Shown here piece by piece: positions 6,631 through 11,293 of a stretch of DNA of 11,293 nucleotides (positions within the stretch are counted from its first letter, which is position 1; each line of letters begins with the position of its first letter). The translations under genes were made by a program, and so were the position numbers. Under the pieces are notes generated by a model. It had not been told where the DNA came from and did not search any database. It was given only the letters and a program-made list of their open reading frames with translations. Source of the DNA: Deltaproteobacteria bacterium (GTDB lineage: Bacteria; Desulfobacterota; Desulfobacteria; Desulfobacterales; JAUVKB01); contig JAUVKB010000053.1 of assembly GCA_030596405.1 (NCBI GenBank), positions 1-11,293 on the forward strand, in the 5' to 3' direction.

Positions 6631-8154
6631 ATGAAACGGATAGAAGAAGTTACCCTGCTTTATGAAATCAGCAAGGCGCTCAACGAGCATATCGATCTGA
6701 AAAAGACTTTGTACAAGGTGCTGGAAATCCTGTCTAATTCATTGGATCTGGTTCGTGGAACCATCACAATTTTAAATCCCTTAAGTAAAGAAATCAGCAT
6801 AGAGGTTGCCCACGGCCTTTCAAAAACTGCGATGAAAAGAGGAAAATACAAATTAGGCGAGGGTATAACCGGTCGTGTTATTCAGACGGGAAAGGCGGTT
6901 GCAATACCGAAAATAAGCCAGGAGCCTCTGTTTCTGGACAGGACAGCTTCAAGAAAGACCGAAAATGGACGGGAGATGTCTTTTATATGCGTACCGATTA
7001 AAAAAGGGGACAGGATTGTCGGGTCTCTTGGTTTTGACAAACCATATGCCGAAACTTACTCCTTGAAAAACGGCAAAAAGCTCATGTCCGTGGTAGCGAC
7101 AATGATTGCAAGGCATGTCATAAATCTTGAAACCATCCGCCTTGAAAAAGAGCGGTTAAAAGATGAGAACTTAAGGTTAAAAGATGAGCTGGAAAAAAAA
7201 TACCGGATCACCAACATTATAGGAAACAGCAACAAAATGCGTGAAGTTTATCAAATGATTTCACAGGTTTCAAAGAGCAATGCAACGGTGCTCGTCAGGG
7301 GCGAAAGCGGTACCGGCAAAGAACTTGTCGCAAATTCCATACATTACAACAGCTATAGAACAAAAAATTTCTTTGTCAAGGTAAACTGCGCAGCCCTTCC
7401 CTCCAATCTTATAGAAAGCGAACTGTTCGGCCATGAAAAAGGAGCTTTTACAGGAGCCATCAAACAAAAGCCTGGAAAATTTGAAATGGCCCATAAGGGA
7501 ACAATCTTTCTTGATGAGATCGGTTCCGTCGGCCTTGACGTTCAGGTAAAGCTCTTGCGCGTATTGCAGGAAAAAGAGTTTGAACGTGTAGGGGGTTATA
7601 AAACCATTAAGACCGATGTTCGCATCATAGCCGCTACAAACAAAAATCTGGAGGATGCCGTGGAAAAAGAATCGTTCAGGGGAGATCTGTATTACCGCCT
7701 GAATGTTTTCCCCATTTACATGCCTCCGCTAAGAGAACGTAAAACAGACATTCTGCTTCTTGCCGACCATTTTCTTGAAAAATATTCCAGGGAAAACCAC
7801 AAAACCATCAAGAGATTTTCCACTCCTGCCATCGACATGATAATGGCTTATCATTGGCCCGGCAATGTAAGAGAACTTGAAAATTGCATGGAGCGTTCCG
7901 TGCTCTTGTGTGATGGAGAAGTAATTCACGGCTACCATCTTCCTCCCACCTTGCAGACAGGCAGGGAATCCGGTACTTTTTCAGCCCTGTCCATGGAAGA
8001 GGCCGTTGCCAACCTGGAAAAAGAGATGATAATCGATGCGCTGAAAAACAGCCGCGGCAATATCTCTTTGGCGGCAAAAGCGCTCCAGACAACCGTACGC
8101 AAGTTTGGTTACAAAGCAAATAATTATAATATCGACTACCGCCTGTATCGGTGA
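6631..8154 (+). CDS. NifA-like sigma-54-dependent activator with GAF sensor domain
   Basis: A 507-residue enhancer-binding protein. Residues about 1-165 form a GAF domain (ligand or redox sensing); a charged coiled-coil linker (about 168-190) follows. The AAA+ domain shows Walker A GESGTGKE (224-231), the sigma-54 contact loop GAFTGA (271-276), Walker B GTIFLDE (290-296), an arginine-finger region RGDLYYRLN (350-358) and WPGNVREL (409-416). The C-terminus (about 460-500) is a Fis-type helix-turn-helix. There is no receiver domain and no partner kinase, so control is probably by ligand binding or a protein partner at the GAF domain, as in NifA and FhlA. No nif genes are present, so nitrogen fixation should not be assumed. 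All catalytic motifs are intact. The ATG lacks a clear ribosome site. Targets unknown; the neighbouring pilus operon is one possibility. Confidence 0.9.
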   Translation: MKRIEEVTLLYEISKALNEHIDLKKTLYKVLEILSNSLDLVRGTITILNPLSKEISIEVAHGLSKTAMKRGKYKLGEGITGRVIQTGKAVAIPKISQEPLFLDRTASRKTENGREMSFICVPIKKGDRIVGSLGFDKPYAETYSLKNGKKLMSVVATMIARHVINLETIRLEKERLKDENLRLKDELEKKYRITNIIGNSNKMREVYQMISQVSKSNATVLVRGESGTGKELVANSIHYNSYRTKNFFVKVNCAALPSNLIESELFGHEKGAFTGAIKQKPGKFEMAHKGTIFLDEIGSVGLDVQVKLLRVLQEKEFERVGGYKTIKTDVRIIAATNKNLEDAVEKESFRGDLYYRLNVFPIYMPPLRERKTDILLLADHFLEKYSRENHKTIKRFSTPAIDMIMAYHWPGNVRELENCMERSVLLCDGEVIHGYHLPPTLQTGRESGTFSALSMEEAVANLEKEMIIDALKNSRGNISLAAKALQTTVRKFGYKANNYNIDYRLYR

Positions 8155-8196
8155 CGGCGCTTCTGAAACAAATCCTAAAATAAATAAGGGTGTGTT

Positions 8197-9273
8197 ATGA
8201 AAATAGAATGTCCTCATTGTAATAAGATATATAATATTCCGGACGATAGACTCCCTCCAAAAAAGAGAGTCTCTTTTCCATGTCCTGTCTGCAAGGGCAT
8301 TATCAAGCTTGATTTGTCAGAGATTTCAGCGCCCCCCGGAGGCGATCGCCCCATGCCGTCTCAAGCGGAAGAAAAAAAGAGAATCGTCTATACCATAAAA
8401 TCCGAGTCAAACGCTCCGCTGAAAGACAAAAAATTAAAATATAACATTCTAAAGAAAATTAAAGACCTGCCCCCCATGCCTAAAGTAATTATGCAGGTCA
8501 GGCAAATCATGAATAATCCAAAATTGAGCTTTAAAGATATTGCGCAGGCAATCGGGACAGACCAGGCAATATCCGCCAGAACTCTTAAAATGGCAAACTC
8601 GGCTTATTACGGTTTAAGCTGCCAGGTTTCATCAATTCAACAAGCGTCTGTTGTGCTCGGCTATGACACGCTGAATGAGCTGATTACATTAGCGGCTTCC
8701 TCCACTCTTTTAGGCAAAACATTAAAAGGGTATGGTATTTCATCAAACGCTATGTGGCGGCATTCACTGGCCGTTGCCTTTGGCTCAAAAATAATTGCAA
8801 ACAAAAAAAATCCGGTGCTGGAAAATAATGCTTTTTTAGCGGGGCTCATTCATGATTCAGGCAAGTTAGTCCTTGATCCGTATATATATGAAAAAAAGCA
8901 TTATTTTCAAACATGCATGAAAGAGTCTCAAAACCGTTCTGTTCTCGCTGAAAAACAGATTTTAGGGGTTGATCATTCTGAAATAGCATCTGAGATATGC
9001 AAAAAATGGAAAATTCCGGAAACAATAGCGACCGCTATAAGATATCATCATAAGCCCTCAAAATCAAAAAAGAATCTATTGGCATATTTTGTACATGCGG
9101 CAGATTATATTGCCGTTTTAAGTGAAATTAAAGATGATACCGACAAGCAAACGTTTCAACCGGAGGAAGGCGCGTTGGAATTTATAGGGATTGAAAAAGA
9201 TATTGAGGACATCATGGATAGTGTTGTCGAATATGTTGATAAAATCACTTCCGATATAAATTCGGGAAAATAG
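8197..9273 (+). CDS. Zinc-ribbon/HDOD domain signalling protein
   Basis: A 358-residue cytoplasmic protein with no membrane segment. Residues 1-42 form an MJ0042-type zinc ribbon with two CxxC pairs (CPHC 5-8, CPVC 29-32). A linker of about 45 residues, rich in charged residues and Pro, leads to an HDOD domain (about 85-310) starting LPPMPKVIMQV and containing the helical core IGTDQAISARTLKMANSAYYGL. HDOD proteins are output or scaffold modules in bacterial signalling, often linked to motility, stress or c-di-GMP pathways. Here an HD dyad (IHDSGK, 219-220), His189, His284-285 and Asp303 are kept, so remnant phosphohydrolase activity is conceivable, although most HDOD proteins are thought inactive. 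AGGG lies 6 nt before the ATG. It is 42 bp after the sigma-54 activator, suggesting joint transcription. Substrate or partner unknown. Confidence 0.85.
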   Translation: MKIECPHCNKIYNIPDDRLPPKKRVSFPCPVCKGIIKLDLSEISAPPGGDRPMPSQAEEKKRIVYTIKSESNAPLKDKKLKYNILKKIKDLPPMPKVIMQVRQIMNNPKLSFKDIAQAIGTDQAISARTLKMANSAYYGLSCQVSSIQQASVVLGYDTLNELITLAASSTLLGKTLKGYGISSNAMWRHSLAVAFGSKIIANKKNPVLENNAFLAGLIHDSGKLVLDPYIYEKKHYFQTCMKESQNRSVLAEKQILGVDHSEIASEICKKWKIPETIATAIRYHHKPSKSKKNLLAYFVHAADYIAVLSEIKDDTDKQTFQPEEGALEFIGIEKDIEDIMDSVVEYVDKITSDINSGK

Positions 9274-9316
9274 TCGGCATATTCGATACGGAACTGAGCC
9301 GCCCAGCATACGATTT

Positions 9317-10795
9317 TTACACTTTTTTTATCTCGTCATGAAACATGCTGAAAACTTCCGGCAAATCCATCCAGTTCTTCATAAAACGCTTGCAATCCCT
9401 TGCAAACGCTTTTTTAAACCGCCATCTAAGCCGATGTTCAGCCATGGAATCCAGATCAATAACAGACAACCCGTGTTTTGTTACCAAAAAGTTTGTGGCT
9501 TTAGAATCGCCATGACTAATAAAAGCGTCTGACAATGCCTGGACAAGTTTTCCGAACTCTTTTACAACTTCTTTCTGTTTTAAATGTCCCGATGCCTCCG
9601 AATGAAACAACCGGCACGCATCAATACCGTCCACATATTCAGTGATAAAATATGCCTCGGAACGAAAAGGCCCCCGCCTTTTTTCAATCAGCGCGACCGG
9701 TTCAGGCGTAAAAATTCCCAGAAATCTTAACCTGTGTCCGTTTCGCCACGATACCGAAGCCCGGCTCGAACGAAAACTGCGCCCTATTGCATGCTGGATA
9801 TTCTTGATATTGTACCGCTTGACCACAAAGCGTTGCCCGCCGGCTTCAACCAGAGAAACTGTAGAGGTATTCCCTTTTTTTATCATCCTGCCGGTTTTGA
9901 TCATGGAATCCGGATCGTTCAAAAGAGGTTCCATGGTCTCATTATAATAATTTCGGTCACATACCACAAAACGATTCCACGTTTTCCGGCGCACAAAAGC
10001 AGAGCATTCGCGATAGATTTTTTTAAGATAACGGTTTTTTCTCCAATTCCGTTGTTTATGAATTTCTTTTACAAGGCGAAGATACCTGCCACGATCCTCA
10101 GGCCAGTCTCTTTTTTCAGTATAAACGCAAAAGGCTTTGGGGACCAAACAGTCAAATCGGGGACCAAACTGTGCAAAAAACAATCCCAGATTTTTCAAGC
10201 TCATGGATGTTGATAGCGGCCTTCCTGATCTTCTCGTATAGACGGAATCGCCATCGATCGTATAGATATCGTTTTGGGTAAACAGAAAATTTCCCATATG
10301 CAGATCATCCTGTTTCATGCCCGTTTCATGCTGCTCGGCTATAACGGCCACCGCCCGGCACAGAAGCTCATTATGCCGGCAAGCATCCGATGTTTGTTTC
10401 CATACCGCGTCCATGTCCTGCGCCTGTGTGACCTGTTGAAAAACTAAAACCGGCACATCGTTAGGCCTGATGGTCCCCTTAAATAACAAATCCGGTGTTT
10501 TTATATTACGTTTTTTAAGGGCGGTAATCCCCCGTTCTTCACGGGCACAATGTGCTTTTGAACGTCTGGGATCCAAAAAAAACTTAACAACAACCGGATC
10601 TGCATCACATTCGCCAAGGCAGACCAGCCGTTTTCCCGGCAATACACGTAACACCCGGGTACAGACCAGTTCGACTATATGATCGTTGCCTGTTCTCAGT
10701 CGTACACGAAACGGCACCACAACTGCTCGCCCGGAGGCTTGAAGATGCAGACCATCTATAACAGGTGCTGAAGGAAGCTGCGATTTCGGCGTCAT
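9317..10795 (-). CDS. Protein with two tandem WaaP/Kdo-kinase-like domains
   Basis: A 492-residue protein containing two copies of the lipopolysaccharide-kinase (Kdo/WaaP, InaA-like) fold. Domain 1 (about 60-230) has a candidate ATP-binding Lys in VVVKFF (71), a Glu at 87/88, the catalytic loop QDDLHMGNFLF (Asp164, Asn169) and the metal-binding TIDGDSV (Asp181). Domain 2 (about 300-480) has RFVVKRY (Lys326), FITEYVDG, the catalytic loop HGDSKATNFLV (Asp430, Asn435) and VIDLDSM (Asp447). Both keep the catalytic residues, so both may be active. WaaP-type kinases phosphorylate core heptose or Kdo on the inner face of the inner membrane. No other LPS gene lies in the window, so the substrate is not established. 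A weak GGA precedes the ATG. It converges with the HDOD gene (43 bp between stops) and follows the NicO gene by 51 bp. Confidence 0.75.
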   Translation of the reverse strand: MTPKSQLPSAPVIDGLHLQASGRAVVVPFRVRLRTGNDHIVELVCTRVLRVLPGKRLVCLGECDADPVVVKFFLDPRRSKAHCAREERGITALKKRNIKTPDLLFKGTIRPNDVPVLVFQQVTQAQDMDAVWKQTSDACRHNELLCRAVAVIAEQHETGMKQDDLHMGNFLFTQNDIYTIDGDSVYTRRSGRPLSTSMSLKNLGLFFAQFGPRFDCLVPKAFCVYTEKRDWPEDRGRYLRLVKEIHKQRNWRKNRYLKKIYRECSAFVRRKTWNRFVVCDRNYYNETMEPLLNDPDSMIKTGRMIKKGNTSTVSLVEAGGQRFVVKRYNIKNIQHAIGRSFRSSRASVSWRNGHRLRFLGIFTPEPVALIEKRRGPFRSEAYFITEYVDGIDACRLFHSEASGHLKQKEVVKEFGKLVQALSDAFISHGDSKATNFLVTKHGLSVIDLDSMAEHRLRWRFKKAFARDCKRFMKNWMDLPEVFSMFHDEIKKV

Positions 10796-10846
10796 ATTAA
10801 TTCCAACTGTGAAAAATGGACAAGGGTTGTTATTTTAAAAAAAGGT

Positions 10847-11293
10847 TTATAAATTAGCTCCTAAAAATAATATCCCGAGTGTCATTAACAATAGACCAGC
10901 AAATACTTCAATGCCACATTCAATAAGAACTGACCGTTTACTGTTTTTTGAAATTACGGTAAGTGAGGCGACTTTTCCTGAGATGGCGACTAATACAACA
11001 ATTGATACTGTAAGTGCCATTCCGATTGAAATGGTTATCCCTAATATTATACCAAGGGCAATGAGATTCATCGATAATGTAAACAGCATAACCATTACAA
11101 CGCCCGGGCAGGGGACACTGCCAACAACAACCGCTAACAGGACAGGATTAGTGTATTTCCGTGATTTATAAGTTTCTCCTGTGTGCTGTTTATGATCATT
11201 TTTTTTTACCAAGTTGTAAATGCTGTGTATAAAAATTCCAAGGCCAAAACAGGCGATGATGCTGTAACTGATGACCTGGGTTATGTTTGAGAC
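10847..11293 (-). CDS. NicO-family nickel/cobalt transporter, C-terminal part (partial)
   Basis: The last 148 residues of a membrane protein whose frame stays open to the right edge, so the N-terminus is missing. A transmembrane helix (QVISYSIIACFGLGIFI) is followed by a short charged loop with KKNDHKQH, then VLLAVVVGSVPCPGVVMVMLF, the signature PCPG region of NicO/RcnA-type Ni2+/Co2+ transporters. Two further helices follow (LGIILGITISIGMALTV and a C-terminal one ending GILFLGANL). Family members move nickel or cobalt across the inner membrane, as uptake or efflux systems. The metal-binding His-rich loop, often longer in RcnA, is short here. Direction of transport cannot be told. An internal TTG at 11212 is only a possible start codon by frame and lies after a transmembrane helix, so it is unlikely to be real. 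Confidence 0.8.
   Translation of the reverse strand, partial: VSNITQVISYSIIACFGLGIFIHSIYNLVKKNDHKQHTGETYKSRKYTNPVLLAVVVGSVPCPGVVMVMLFTLSMNLIALGIILGITISIGMALTVSIVVLVAISGKVASLTVISKNSKRSVLIECGIEVFAGLLLMTLGILFLGANL

Noticed and set aside
7808..8119. A 103-codon minus-strand frame opposite the sigma-54 activator
   Set aside because: It is antisense to intact AAA+ and HTH motifs and has no family features.
6631..8154. Naming the sigma-54 activator nifA
   Set aside because: The domain order fits NifA but also many GAF-type activators, and no nitrogen-fixation gene is in the window.
9274..9316. Possible bidirectional terminator between the converging HDOD and kinase genes
   Set aside because: No perfect stem followed by a T-tract could be found; only weak, interrupted complementarity.

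Overview
The window looks like a chromosomal segment of a Gram-negative, moderate-GC bacterium. The best guess is a Desulfobacterota (former Deltaproteobacteria) lineage, inferred from the pairing of a minor-pilin/PilY1 cluster with GAF-type sigma-54 activators, zinc-ribbon/HDOD proteins and WaaP-like kinases. No rRNA or tRNA gene is visible to fix the taxonomy.

Left part (1-5131, minus strand): a type IV pilus minor-pilin operon, transcribed right to left. The order is a GspH/FimT-type pilin, PilW, PilV, PilX, a small exported protein of unknown function, and PilY1, which runs off the left edge. Four class III (prepilin) leaders are visible. PilY1 carries a signal peptide and a von Willebrand factor A (vWA) domain. 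Its frame is open from 2295 to the window edge except for one in-frame TAG at 1618-1620. That codon falls inside the vWA domain, between the first MIDAS motif and the later MIDAS residues. It is the most interesting signal here: a recent nonsense mutation, an assembly error, or a recoded (read-through or pyrrolysine) UAG.

Middle (about 5132-5483): an intergenic region between divergent operons, holding a perfect 7-bp hairpin and two short palindromes.

Centre-right (5484-9273, plus strand): a solitary beta-class DNA methyltransferase of probable N4-cytosine type, a NifA-like GAF-AAA+-Fis sigma-54 activator, and a zinc-ribbon/HDOD signalling protein. Spacing is 52 and 42 bp, so they may form one operon. 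Its proximity to the pilus operon makes a regulatory link possible but unproven.

Right part (9317-11293, minus strand): a protein with two complete WaaP/Kdo-kinase-like domains in tandem, preceded by the C-terminal part of a NicO-family nickel/cobalt transporter that enters from the right edge.

No mobile element, CRISPR array or RNA gene was recognised. I found no new multi-gene system. The recoding candidate in PilY1, a G9 tract in pilX and the tandem kinase are the points that deserve a second look.
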